Part shown: piece by piece, positions 16,270-24,917 of the stretch
Numbering within the stretch: position 1 is the first letter of the stretch
How the letters are laid out: every line of letters begins with the position of its first letter
Assembly: GCA_900755685.1 (NCBI GenBank)
Contig: CAAEHI010000050.1
Coordinates: 1-50,929, forward strand
DNA length: 50,929 nucleotides
Origin: an uncultured Collinsella sp.
GTDB taxonomy: Bacteria > Actinomycetota > Coriobacteriia > Coriobacteriales > Coriobacteriaceae
Direction of reading: 5' to 3'
Program-made: the position numbers and the translations under genes
The notes under the pieces: model-generated
Told to the model about the DNA's origin: nothing
Database searches by the model: none
The model's input: the letters and a program-made list of their open reading frames with translations, nothing else

Positions 16270-17613
16270 TTACTTAAGCTCGGGCCAGAAATCCTTGTTG
16301 GCCTCGATGAGCTCGTCCAGGATCTGCTTAGCAACGCTTGCCGAAGGAATGGTCTTGGAGAGCGTGAGCGCCTGCCAGAGCTTCTGGTAGCTGCCCTCGA
16401 CCCAAGCCTGGACAACGAGCTTCTCGACGGAAACCTGCTGCTCCATCAGGCCCTTCTGGAACTGCGGGATCGGGCCCTGGCAGATCTTCTCAAAGCCGTT
16501 GGAGCCGACGATGCAAGGCACCTCGACCATGGCCGTCGGGTCGAAGTTGGGCACAGCACCATCGTTGGGGACAATCAGCAGGAAGCGCTCGAGCGTGTTC
16601 TCGGCCAGTGCGCAGGCAAGGTCGACGATGTAGTTGGCGTGTACGTCGGGCTCAAAGCCGCCGTCTTTAGCCGTACCCTTGGCGATGATGTCGCGGCAAG
16701 CGCCAAAGACCTTCTTCTCGCGGCCGTCCATAACCTCATTGGCGCGAGTGTAGTTGGGGTCAGACGTCTCGACGACATAGTCCGGGTACAGGTAATACTT
16801 GAGGTAGGTATTGGGAATCGTCTCGGGATCGACAGCATAGACATCCTTGGCCTTGCCGAAGGTGTGAATCCAGCTCTCCTCGACATGCTGCTCCTTACCG
16901 GCCTCGTGCTCGATGCCGTCCAGGTAGCCGTTCTTAGCCATGTGCTCCTTAATCTGCGGCATGAGGTCGTTGCCGTCCTTGTCGTAGATCTTGCTCCACC
17001 AACCAAAGTGGTTGAGGCCGTAGTAGCTATACTGCAGCTCGCGACGATCCTTGATGCCGCACATACGGCTCATCTTATCCATGAGGTCGATCGGCATGTC
17101 GCAGATGTTGATGATGCGGCTGTTGGGGCGCAGCACGCGGCAGGCCTCGGCGACGATGGCCGCGGGGTTGGAGTAGTTGAGCATCCAGGCGTTGGGGCTG
17201 TACTTCTCCATGTAGTCGAGGATCTCGATGACGCCACCAATGGAGCGCATGTCGTAGGCGATACCGCCGGCGCCGCAGGTCTCTTGGCCAACGCAGCCGT
17301 ACTTGAGAGGAATCTTCTCGTCGAGCTCACGCATAGCGTACAGGCCGACGCGGATGTGAGCAAGGACGAAGTCGGTCCCGGTGAATGCGGTCTCGGGGTC
17401 GGTGGTGTAGTTGAACTCAACCTCGGGGGCGTTCTCGTGGAAGTAGATCTCGCAGGCCTTGGCCACGATCTCCTGGCGCTCGGCGTTGTTATCGTAGAAG
17501 GTCACCTTGTTGACCGGAAAGCGGTCGCGCTCCTCAAGCAGCATCAGAGCGATGCCCGGGGTGAAGGTAGAGCCACCGCCGGCAATGGTCACGGCATAGT
17601 TTTTCTTGGACAT
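16270..17613 (-). CDS. 6-phospho-alpha-glucosidase, glycoside hydrolase family 4
   Basis: The 447-residue enzyme splits maltose-6'-phosphate and similar phosphorylated alpha-glucosides after PTS uptake, using NAD and a divalent metal. The start at 17613 has GAGGAGG upstream. The Rossmann motif is VTIAGGGSTFTPG. The metal-site cysteine and histidine regions are NICDMPIDLMDKM and YGLNHFGWW, and the catalytic aspartate/tyrosine region is GGIAYDMRS. Residues and length match the GlvA/MalH/AglB group. The gene lies 155 bases after the PTS EIIBC gene on the same strand, and the two would form one transcript. GntR-type operators upstream of the EIIBC gene likely control both. Confidence 0.93.
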   Translation of the reverse strand: MSKKNYAVTIAGGGSTFTPGIALMLLEERDRFPVNKVTFYDNNAERQEIVAKACEIYFHENAPEVEFNYTTDPETAFTGTDFVLAHIRVGLYAMRELDEKIPLKYGCVGQETCGAGGIAYDMRSIGGVIEILDYMEKYSPNAWMLNYSNPAAIVAEACRVLRPNSRIINICDMPIDLMDKMSRMCGIKDRRELQYSYYGLNHFGWWSKIYDKDGNDLMPQIKEHMAKNGYLDGIEHEAGKEQHVEESWIHTFGKAKDVYAVDPETIPNTYLKYYLYPDYVVETSDPNYTRANEVMDGREKKVFGACRDIIAKGTAKDGGFEPDVHANYIVDLACALAENTLERFLLIVPNDGAVPNFDPTAMVEVPCIVGSNGFEKICQGPIPQFQKGLMEQQVSVEKLVVQAWVEGSYQKLWQALTLSKTIPSASVAKQILDELIEANKDFWPELK

Positions 17614-17768
17614 GATGTCCTCCTCATTCTGGCCGCTTGCTCAATCCATCCCCGTACGCGGCCTGCACGGTTTGGAATTGTTACCTAGAAGTGGAGTTTT
17701 TTATCTCTAGAATCGGCCTTGCGGTGCATACCGGCTCTGCAAGGCCGATTGTTTCGATGGACGATGGT

Positions 17769-19375
17769 TTACAGAAGACTCTCGAACTTCAGAAGACTCT
17801 CGAACTTCTCGCGAACCTGCGGGACGCTAAGGCCGATGATGACCTGGATTGACTGACCTTGGACCACCAAGCCATGCGTACCGATCGCCTTGAAGGAAGC
17901 CTCGGGTGCAACGACGCTCTTGTCCTTGACGTTAACGCGCAGACGGGTAGCGCAGTTCGTTACATCGATGATGTTATCCGTGCCACCGAGCAGATCGAGG
18001 ATGTTCTCGGCAAGCACCAAGCGCTCATCATCTTTACTCTGGGCGGCCGATTTGCCAGCAGCACCGCCCTGCTTTTGCTTGTAGTCGGCCTTGGACTTGA
18101 GCTCGACCTCAACATCGTCATCCTCGCGACCGGGGGTCTTAAAGTCGAACTTGACGATCAGGAAACGGAAGACCACAACCCAAAGAGCGGTAAAGCACAG
18201 ACCGACAAGGATGGAGATGGCGTACTGCAGACCGTGTGCGGCCCAAAGGGGCAGCCAGTCCCACGAGAGCATCGAGATGATGCCGCCGTCGAAGATACCC
18301 ACGACGCCAAGGAGGTTTTGAGCCATGCAGCCAAGCGCTCCGAGCACGCAGTGGACGACGAACAGGCCGGGCGCGATGAACAGGAAGGTGAAGTCAAGCG
18401 GCTCGGTAATACCGCAAAGCATAGCGGTAAGGGTGACCGGGATCAGCAGAGCCTTGACGCGCTGCTTGCGCTCGGGTTTGGCGGTCATATAAAACGCAAT
18501 GGCGACGCCAAGCGAGCCGAAGACCTTAGTCCAACCAGGGCAGGTATAGGCAGCCCAGGGTGCGGCATCCTTAAGAGCAACGCTCGGATCGGCAGCCAGT
18601 TGGGGCAGGATGTTAGCCCAAGCGGCAAAGATGCCGCCATTGACCGCCGCGTTGTCGTAATAGAACGGCGTATAGATAAAGTGGTGAAGGCCTGTAGGAA
18701 TCAGCACGCGCTCGAAGAAAGCAAAGACGCCAACGCCGAACGTACCGGCGGAAAGGATGAATCCCTGGAAGGCGGAGATAGCAGCCTGAACATGCGGCCA
18801 CACCAGGCAGGCGATAAGAGCGACCGGAACCATAACGAAGAAACCGATCATATAGATGAACACGGAGCCCGAGAACACGCCCAGCCACTCAGGAAGTTCG
18901 GTGTCGAAGAACTTGTTATGCAGCATCGTGGCGATACCAGAGATAATGAGCGCGCCCATGATGCCCATATCAAGCGTTTTGATGCTTGCGATAGTGGCAA
19001 GACCAGTACCACTGCCCGCCTCGACAGAGTAGTCAACACCAAAGACAGGGCCCCACTGCCCCAAGATTGTGCTTACAAAGTAGTTGAAGGTAAGGTAGAT
19101 GGCCAAAGCCTCCATGCAGCAGCGAGCGTTCTGCTTGTTCGCGGGCGGGTTGGTGACGCTACGCAAAACAGCAACGGCATCTGGTTAAAGAGCGTCCAAC
19201 CACCCTGGAGCAGCACATTCCAGCAATCAAACCAAAGATGGCCCGCAGTGGCCATCTCGCCAAAGATCGCCTCGGTGGTAAACAACGTACCCAGGCCGAC
19301 GACGATTCCGGAAAATGCGAAAAGAATTGCAGGCGTGTACATTGCACCGCCGAAACGTTGTATCTTTTGCATCAT
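17769..19375 (-). pseudogene. PTS alpha-glucoside EIIBC component with a single-base frameshift
   Basis: The gene is in two frames. The N-terminal part, from ATG 19375 (MMQKIQRFGGAMYTPAILFA), runs through NQMPLLF and then loses frame near 19160-19170. The rest resumes in another frame at NKQNARCCMEALAIYLTFNY and continues through the EIIC membrane domain to an EIIB domain with its phospho-cysteine motif VTNCATRLRV. One added base near 19165 would restore a full protein of about 535 residues. EIIC carries the sugar and EIIB phosphorylates it. No EIIA domain is present. The last 18 bases are duplicated (17772-17807), giving FESLLKFESLL. The frameshift is real in this sequence but could be a sequencing error. 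Confidence 0.85.
17772..17807. repeat. 18-bp tandem duplication at the EIIBC 3' end
   Basis: CAGAAGACTCTCGAACTT occurs twice with no gap (17772-17789 and 17790-17807). It adds six residues in frame at the C-terminus of the EIIB domain. The copies are identical, so the event is recent. Confidence 0.9.
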
Positions 19376-19512
19376 GACGGGGAATCCCCCTCTCTTCATT
19401 CGGAGCGACTGCGGTTTTGGCTTCACTCGAGACCGCAGACGCGCCGTTTGCGTGTACCTCGTGCAATAGGACGGGTGGGCCCGCTTCCCTGACTTCTTGC
19501 GCTTCTATTTTT

Positions 19513-19536
19513 ATCATATCACTTATCTAGACAAGT
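19513..19536 (-). promoter_or_regulatory. EIIBC promoter -10 box and GntR operator
   Basis: On the minus strand TATGAT (19513-19518) is a good -10 box. Directly upstream lies ACTTATCTAGACAAGT (19521-19536), a palindrome with one mismatch that would occupy the spacer between -35 and -10. It matches the half-site ACTTGTCTAGA seen again near the dehydrogenase promoter. A repressor here would block EIIBC and the phospho-glucosidase. Confidence 0.65.
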
Positions 19537-19651
19537 TAGCATTAATACTACGGTCGGTAAACGGTTGATTATTGGCTGTAAACGGTATATGTCCAGTATT
19601 TCGCCTGTTAATATCTGACATAGCTGATGGCTGCATTTCATTTTCTTTTCT

Positions 19652-19696
19652 ACTTGTCTAGATGTGCTTGTCTATATCTATAGACATGCCTATACT
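19652..19696 (+). promoter_or_regulatory. Zinc dehydrogenase promoter with two GntR-type operators
   Basis: The promoter has TTGTCT (19668-19673), a 17-base spacer and TATACT (19691-19696). Overlapping it is a perfect palindrome TGTCTATA-TC-TATAGACA (19669-19686). Just upstream, at 19652-19665, is ACTTGTCTAGATGT, sharing the half-site of the operator on the EIIBC side. The regulator is probably the GntR/UTRA protein encoded after the dehydrogenase. Confidence 0.75.
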
Positions 19697-19732
19697 TCAT
19701 TACAACATTCACCGCCACGTTAAGGAGTCACC

Positions 19733-20758
19733 ATGAAAAGCGCGGTCTTCTATGGAAAGCACGACCTCAGAGTCGAGGAATCGGCAAAGCCGGCCGTGGG
19801 CAGGCGCGACGTTCTGATCAACGTCAAAGCTTGCGGCGTCTGCGGTACCGACGTTCATATCTATGAAGGCGACAAGGGTGCAGCCGACGTTACCCCGCCC
19901 ACGATCCTTGGTCATGAGTTTGCGGGCGTTGTCGAGGCCGTGGGCAGCGACGTCGCTGGCTTTAAACCGGGCGATCGCGTGTGCATCGACCCAAACCATC
20001 CCTGCGGCTGCTGCGAACCCTGCCGCGACGGAATCAACCACTACTGCGAGCATATGACCGGTTACGGCACCACCGTTAACGGCGGCTTTGCCGAGTACTG
20101 CTCCGTCGATATGCAGCAAGTCTACAAGTTGGGCGATCACACCAGCTTTGAGCAGGGTGCTATGACCGAGCCCGTCGCCTGCTGCCTGCACGGCATCGAT
20201 ATGTGCAACATCAAGCCCGGCAGCACAGTTGTCGTTATCGGCGGTGGCATGATCGGTCTGCTCATGATGCAGCTTGCTAAAAACGCCGGCGCCACCAAGG
20301 TTGTCTTGCTCGAGCCCGTCGAAGGCAAGCGCGAGGTTGCGCTCAAACTCGGCGCCGACCTGGCAATTGATTCCATCCACGAGGACGTCCCGGCCCGCCT
20401 GAAGCAGGAGGGCGTCGGCAACGTCGATGTCGTTATCGAGTGTGTTGGCAAGCCCGTCACCATCGAGCAGGCCATCCAGATCGCCGGCCACAAGGCTACG
20501 GTCATGATGTTCGGCCTCACCAAGCCCGATGAGACAATCACCGTCAAGCCCTTCGAGGTCTTCCAGAAGGAGCTTGTGCTTACCTCGTCCTACATCAACC
20601 CTTATACGCAGCGTCGCGCGCTCGAGCTCATCGACTCTGGCAGGCTCGACGTATCCTCGATGGTCGCCAAGGTGGCTTCCCTCGACGAACTCGGCGCCAT
20701 CCTGTCAGACCCAGCTCTGCGTGCCATGGGTAAATATATAATCGACCCCAGCAAGTAA
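19733..20758 (+). CDS. Zinc-dependent alcohol/polyol dehydrogenase (sorbitol dehydrogenase-like)
   Basis: The 341-residue medium-chain dehydrogenase starts at ATG 19733 after AAGGAG. The catalytic zinc ligands are in ACGVCGTDVH and LGHEFAGVVE, with the later glutamate in MTEPVACCLHG. The structural zinc site holds four cysteines in CGCCEPCRDGINHYC. The NAD-binding loop is VVVIGGGMIGLLMM. The family oxidises sorbitol, threonine or other secondary alcohols; the substrate cannot be read from the sequence. It is transcribed with the GntR gene and faces the EIIBC gene across shared operators, which ties it to the same sugar response. Confidence 0.92.
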   Translation: MKSAVFYGKHDLRVEESAKPAVGRRDVLINVKACGVCGTDVHIYEGDKGAADVTPPTILGHEFAGVVEAVGSDVAGFKPGDRVCIDPNHPCGCCEPCRDGINHYCEHMTGYGTTVNGGFAEYCSVDMQQVYKLGDHTSFEQGAMTEPVACCLHGIDMCNIKPGSTVVVIGGGMIGLLMMQLAKNAGATKVVLLEPVEGKREVALKLGADLAIDSIHEDVPARLKQEGVGNVDVVIECVGKPVTIEQAIQIAGHKATVMMFGLTKPDETITVKPFEVFQKELVLTSSYINPYTQRRALELIDSGRLDVSSMVAKVASLDELGAILSDPALRAMGKYIIDPSK

Positions 20759-20771
20759 ATCGATCGACACC

Positions 20772-20803
20772 TGCGCGAGCGGTCCTCATCCACCGCTCGC
20801 GCA
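20772..20803 (+). other. Perfect 12-bp hairpin between dehydrogenase and gntR
   Basis: TGCGCGAGCGGT (20772-20783) pairs with ACCGCTCGCGCA (20792-20803) over an 8-base loop. No T-run follows. It lies in the 65-base gap of the two-gene transcript, 20 bases before the regulator start, and may protect the upstream message or lower read-through. Confidence 0.75.
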
Positions 20804-20823
20804 CTCAGCTCTAGGAGACCATC

Positions 20824-21579
20824 GTGGCGCGAGCCATCTTCCAAACTATTTATGACAACGTGAAGCAGTCGATTGACGACGGCACATACGCCTATCAGAG
20901 TTATCTGCCTTCGGAGACTGAGCTCACGCAGCTGTTTGACTGTTCGCGCATGACGGTCCGTCGCGCCATCTCGATGCTTGCGGCAGATGGTTACGTGCTC
21001 CCCCAGCAAGGCAAAGGCATGCGCGTCATTCGCAACATCAGTGACGAGAAGAGTCGTGGCGGCGGCGGACTCGAGACCTTTAAGGAAATCGCGGTCAACC
21101 GAGGCTTTGAGCTCAAGACTGTCACCACCGTCTTTGAGCTCCTCATCTGCAGCAAGGCGCTCTCCAAGATTACCGGGTTTCCCGAAGGCTGTGAGCTCAC
21201 ACGCGCCAAACGCATCCGTTATGCAGACGGACAAGCCGTGTGCTCCGACGACTCCTATTACCTAAGCTCACAAGTACCGGGACTGACACCCGAGATTGTC
21301 AACGACTCGATCTATCGTTACCTCGAAGAAGACCTTGGCATTAAGATTGCCACGGGCAAACGCGATGTGACGATCGAGCATCCCACGCCCGAGGATACGC
21401 GCGTGCTCGATCTCGACGACTTTAACGCACTCGCCGTTATACGCGGGCAGACCTACAACGCCGACGGCATCCTTATGGAATACACCGAGACCAAACAGGT
21501 CCCCGGGTTCTTTTTGCTCCATGAAACCGTGACGCGCAACGGTACCGGTCGAACCGGCCACCAAAGCAGCATGAACTAA
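20824..21579 (+). CDS. GntR family regulator with UTRA domain (TreR/HutC type)
   Basis: The 251-residue protein starts at GTG 20824 after TAGGAGA. Residues 1-70 are the winged helix (SYLPSETELTQLFDCSRMTV, RRAISMLAADGYVLPQQGKG). Residues about 95-240 are the UTRA effector domain (ITGFPEGCELTRAKRIRYAD, SQVPGLTPEIVNDSIYRYLE, NALAVIRGQTYNADGILMEY). UTRA repressors of this clade respond to phosphorylated sugars such as trehalose-6-phosphate. The operators at 19521-19536, 19652-19665 and 19669-19686 are the obvious targets, so it likely represses both the EIIBC/GH4 operon and its own transcript. The link to those sites is inference from layout. Confidence 0.9.
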   Translation: MARAIFQTIYDNVKQSIDDGTYAYQSYLPSETELTQLFDCSRMTVRRAISMLAADGYVLPQQGKGMRVIRNISDEKSRGGGGLETFKEIAVNRGFELKTVTTVFELLICSKALSKITGFPEGCELTRAKRIRYADGQAVCSDDSYYLSSQVPGLTPEIVNDSIYRYLEEDLGIKIATGKRDVTIEHPTPEDTRVLDLDDFNALAVIRGQTYNADGILMEYTETKQVPGFFLLHETVTRNGTGRTGHQSSMN

Positions 21580-21588
21580 CCATCTATT

Positions 21589-21660
21589 AGTTGCGGTGGA
21601 ATAGTTCCTAGAATGGCCAGCTTAAGGGCAAAACAGGAACTATTCCACCGCAACTTTTTT
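21589..21660 (+). terminator. Strong terminator after gntR
   Basis: A 21-bp perfect stem begins AGTTGCGGTGGAATAG at 21589-21609 and closes at 21635-21655, with a 25-base loop, followed by a T-run to 21660. A second hairpin with arms GGCCGGTGGG (21661-21670) and CCCACCGGCC (21682-21691) follows directly and may serve the convergent ferredoxin-like gene. The stem is much longer than usual. Confidence 0.85.
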
Positions 21661-21710
21661 GGCCGGTGGGGCAGTACCTGTCCCACCGGCCATCATTTAC
21701 GCTCTTTTGG

Positions 21711-22964
21711 CTAGTCCGCGAGCTTCTCCACCTGGTCGAGCATCTTGTCGAACTTGGCCTTCGCCTCGGCCTTGACTTTCTCAGCTTCTTCGTGAGCCTT
21801 GGCCTTCTGAGCGGCCTTTTCCTCGGCCTCGGGATCGACGACGATCAGGTTGGACGCGTCGTGCTCAACCAACTTGAGCGCATGCTCGGGACACACCTTG
21901 ACACAGGCGCCGCAGCCCAAACAATACGTGGACTCCAACGCAAAGCGGCCGCTTCCCACCAGATCACAGGCAAACGTGGGGCACACGTTGACGCACACGC
22001 CGCACGACGTGCACTTGTCAAAATCGCACTCCGGCGTGCTCACCTGCATGTTCTGGGCAAGCTCGGGGTGGTTTTGCAATGTCGAGAGCACCAGCTGCCG
22101 CCCATGGGTGAGCGAACGGCGACGCTTGGTCGTCGTGGTGCCGCACATGGTGTTGAGCGTGCGCTCCAGCTGGGTAATCTGATGGCGATGGGCCTTGAGC
22201 TTTTGCGTCACCGAGGCCAGCGCCGCCGTCGCTGGATTGAGCTTGGTCACGGTTAGACCCGTGGTACGGGCAATCTTATCCATGTACTCCTTGCGCTCGT
22301 ACTCGCGACGCTTATGGCATTTGAGGCTCTTGGAGTCGACCTCCAAGCCCATACCCGTGCCGGACCACTCCTCGGCCTTCGCAATCGCCTCGCCCAGAAT
22401 GTCCTCACCGCCGGTGTTGCGGCATTTATCGCACACGCCCAACGGCAGGTAGACGCTCACGTTGGGATAGTCGGCCAGCACCGAGAACCAGGTCTCGGCC
22501 GTAATATCGCCCACGCAGGCGACGACGACCTCGTTCTCACGCGGCATGCGCTTAAGGGCGCGCGTGCAGGTGACGTAGGCGGTCTCGTGGCTCGTAGCCG
22601 CCGAGACAATGTCGTCGTAGACGTTTTTGGGTGCAAGGCGTGGAGAGATGATCGCCTCCGTCGGGCAGGCAGCGGCGCACAGGCCGCACTTGCGACAGGA
22701 GTCGAGGATCTCGATGGAGTCTTCCTCGACCTCGATAGCGTTGACCGGGCACACGTCCATGCACGCGGTGCAGCCGCTCTTTTCGTTTTTGCAGGTCAAG
22801 CACGGAATGGTGTTGCCGCGCGGACGCTCCTTGTAGTCGGCAGGATTCCATTGCGGCGCCGACGGATCGAGTGCATCGGTCACACCGCCAAGCGGGTTTT
22901 TAAGAAAGTCGAAACCCTTGCTGATCTCGATAATGTCATCAAACAGATCGTGTTCCTGCGCCAT
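21711..22964 (-). CDS. 4Fe-4S binding protein with four cluster motifs
   Basis: The 417-residue protein starts at ATG 22964 with GGAGGGG upstream. Near the N-terminus are two ferredoxin motifs: C55-x2-C-x6-C-x2-C-x3-CP (CLTCKNEKSGCTACMDVCP) and C90-x2-C-x2-C-x3-CP (CRKCGLCAAACP). Two more lie near residues 320-365 (CTSCGVCVNVCP and CLGCGACVKVCP). The middle region is a separate domain with cysteines (VYLPLGVCDKCRNTGGEDI) and a basic helix. The C-terminus is a charged coiled coil rich in Ala, Glu and Lys. It is probably an electron-transfer protein of anaerobic metabolism; the partner is unknown. It is not the soluble small ferredoxin. Confidence 0.85.
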   Translation of the reverse strand: MAQEHDLFDDIIEISKGFDFLKNPLGGVTDALDPSAPQWNPADYKERPRGNTIPCLTCKNEKSGCTACMDVCPVNAIEVEEDSIEILDSCRKCGLCAAACPTEAIISPRLAPKNVYDDIVSAATSHETAYVTCTRALKRMPRENEVVVACVGDITAETWFSVLADYPNVSVYLPLGVCDKCRNTGGEDILGEAIAKAEEWSGTGMGLEVDSKSLKCHKRREYERKEYMDKIARTTGLTVTKLNPATAALASVTQKLKAHRHQITQLERTLNTMCGTTTTKRRRSLTHGRQLVLSTLQNHPELAQNMQVSTPECDFDKCTSCGVCVNVCPTFACDLVGSGRFALESTYCLGCGACVKVCPEHALKLVEHDASNLIVVDPEAEEKAAQKAKAHEEAEKVKAEAKAKFDKMLDQVEKLAD

Positions 22965-23115
22965 GCGCGGCCCCTCCCTGAGCAGTGCAAACAAGCAAGA
23001 GATAATGATACGCTATCGGCACACGCCTCGGGCAAATTACACGCGGAGCATCTTTGCGGCAAATAGTCTATGGCCTATCGCCGCCTCGATTGCACAAGGT
23101 CAATCAAGCGCCAAG

Positions 23116-23622
23116 CTATGCCTCGCACATGAGCTGCACGAGCTTTTGTTTGGTCACCTTGACCTGCTCGTTGGCCATGTTACGCTCGTTTCTAAAGACC
23201 GCATTTGCAACACTCTGCAGATCGGCATCGGAAATCTCGCTGCACGGACCGTCCATCGACGCCGCCGTGGGACATACGCACAACGGCAACTCGGCATAAA
23301 ACGCAACGGCCTTGGCGATATCGAGCATCTTGCCGCCGCCAATGCCCACCACCATGTCGCAATACTCGGCCCGGGCTTCCTTGGCCATTTCGACAACGGC
23401 ATCTTCCGTACACGGACCGTTGTAAATCTTAAAGAACGGCTCGCTTAGATCTTCATCCAGAAATCCATCGACGATCTGCCTGCACAGCCGATCCTCGGTG
23501 CCCTGGTCAAACAAGACATAGGCAGCGCAGCCCAACCATGACAAATACCTGCCCTGACGCGAGAGCTCACCCGGCCCCTGAACATATCGTCCGGGACCGC
23601 CATAAACCATGGGAAGCGCCAT
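23116..23622 (-). pseudogene. Glycerol dehydrogenase paralogue with large internal deletion
   Basis: The 168-residue frame matches the neighbouring GldA at both ends. Residues 1-128 carry the start (GGPGRYVQGPGELSRQGRYL) and the NAD-binding GIGGGKMLDIAKAVAFY motif, ending at CPTAASMDGPCS. The next residues (DADLQSVANAVFRNERNMAN, then EQVKVTKQKLVQLM) align with the extreme C-terminus. About 200 residues are missing, including the aspartate and both histidines that bind the metal. The frame is open and has a plausible ribosome site (AGGGCGGA), so a short protein may be made, but it cannot be an active dehydrogenase. It follows gldA on the same strand, separated by a terminator. Confidence 0.75.
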
Positions 23623-23686
23623 ACGAGAATCCGCCCTTTCATCAACAACAATTGGTGCAAAGCAACCTGACCCCTTTGCACCATAG

Positions 23687-23721
23687 CAAAAAGGGGCAAA
23701 GCCGTCTGCCGGCTTTGCCCC
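23687..23721 (-). terminator. gldA: Terminator of gldA
   Basis: Read on the minus strand, GGGGCAAAGCC and GGCTTTGCCCC form an 11-bp stem at 23693-23721, followed by TTTTTGC. Confidence 0.8.
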
Positions 23722-23735
23722 TTCCTTAGCTTGAT

Positions 23736-24836
23736 TTACTCATCCATGAGATAGTAGTGGCCCAGCGCGTCGGCACCCAGGATGGCGTTTGCGACCATCT
23801 CGGGCGTCACCTCAAACGGCATGTTGCACATGGTGTCATCGGGCGCGCACGCGGCCTCGGCAACAATCATGGCCTGCTCGCGCGTAAGCTCGGCAACGCC
23901 CAGCTCCTTCATCGTGACCGGCAGGCCCAGCTCAATGCAGAAGCCCAAGACTTCCTCAAGCTTCTCAGTCGGAGCATCCTCGAGTACCAGCTGGACGATA
24001 GTGCCAAAGGCGACCTTCTCGCCGTGATACATGCTGTGGCACTCGGGCAGCATCGTCAGGCCATTGTGGATGGCATGAGCAGCAGCGAGGCCCGAGCTCT
24101 CAAAGCCAATGCCGGAGAGCAGCGTATTTGCCTCGATGATGTGCTCCACGGCAGGCGTGAGCGCACCCTTCTCCAGCGCGACCTTGGCCTTCACGCCATC
24201 GGCCATAAGCGTCTCGTAGCAGAGCTTGGCGAGCGCCAGGCCGGCCATGCCGCCCTTGCCACCGGCGCAGGTGCCGCCGTCGGCATCGTGCGTTGCCTGG
24301 GCCTCGAAATAGGTTGCGAGCGCATCGCCCATACCGGAAACCGTCAGGCGCACCGGGCTCGCCGCGATAACCGTCGTATCCATAAGGACGATATTGGGGT
24401 TTGCCTTAAGGAACAGGTACTTATCGAACTGGCCGTCATCGGTATAGAGCACCGAAAGCGCCGAACACGGGGCGTCGGTCGAAGCAATGGTGGGACAAAT
24501 GATAACCGGGGACTCCAGGTAATAGGCGACGGCCTTCGCGGTGTCGAGGATCTTGCCGCCACCGACGCCGACGATGATGTCGCAACCGTTGTCGCGAGCG
24601 AGCGCAACCAGGCGATCGACCTCGCCCTTGGAGCACTCGCCGTTAAAGTCCTCAAACAGCAGCTCGGCCTTAGCCTCGGCAAAGCCGCCCTCGATCTTGG
24701 CACCGACGCGCTTCTTGCCCGAAGGCGTCACGATGACGAGGGCCTTAGCGCCAAGCGGCTCGACATAGGAGCCGAGCTTGGCGAGCTCGTCCGGACCCTG
24801 GATGTACTTGCTGGGGCTATTGAAAATTGCAGCCAT
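23736..24836 (-). CDS. gldA: Glycerol dehydrogenase
   Basis: The 366-residue enzyme oxidises glycerol to dihydroxyacetone with NAD. NAD binding is shown by IIVGVGGGKILDTAKAVAYY. The metal ligands are the aspartate in SGMGDALATYF and the histidines in AAAHAIHNG and CHSMYHGEKVAFG. Length and motifs are complete. It starts at ATG 24836 with GGGATA upstream. A terminator follows it at 23687-23721, and the gene before it (iron alcohol dehydrogenase) ends in its own terminator, so gldA has its own promoter. Confidence 0.95.
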   Translation of the reverse strand: MAAIFNSPSKYIQGPDELAKLGSYVEPLGAKALVIVTPSGKKRVGAKIEGGFAEAKAELLFEDFNGECSKGEVDRLVALARDNGCDIIVGVGGGKILDTAKAVAYYLESPVIICPTIASTDAPCSALSVLYTDDGQFDKYLFLKANPNIVLMDTTVIAASPVRLTVSGMGDALATYFEAQATHDADGGTCAGGKGGMAGLALAKLCYETLMADGVKAKVALEKGALTPAVEHIIEANTLLSGIGFESSGLAAAHAIHNGLTMLPECHSMYHGEKVAFGTIVQLVLEDAPTEKLEEVLGFCIELGLPVTMKELGVAELTREQAMIVAEAACAPDDTMCNMPFEVTPEMVANAILGADALGHYYLMDE

Positions 24837-24854
24837 AACTATCCCATTCTCTAA

Positions 24855-24895
24855 AAGAAAAAAAAGGGGCTCCGTACGGATACGTGCGGAGCCCC
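24855..24895 (-). terminator. Terminator of the iron alcohol dehydrogenase gene
   Basis: On the minus strand a stem of GGGGCTCCG with CGGAGCCCC (24866-24895) is followed by a run of nine T and TCTTTT. It lies 19 bases before the gldA start, so it separates the two genes. Confidence 0.88.
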
Positions 24896-24917
24896 TCGTT
24901 ACGATAACAAGAGTCGA

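Noticed and set aside
17859..19469. 536-codon open frame opposite the EIIBC gene
   Set aside because: Antisense to a recognised transporter; low-complexity charged sequence without motifs.
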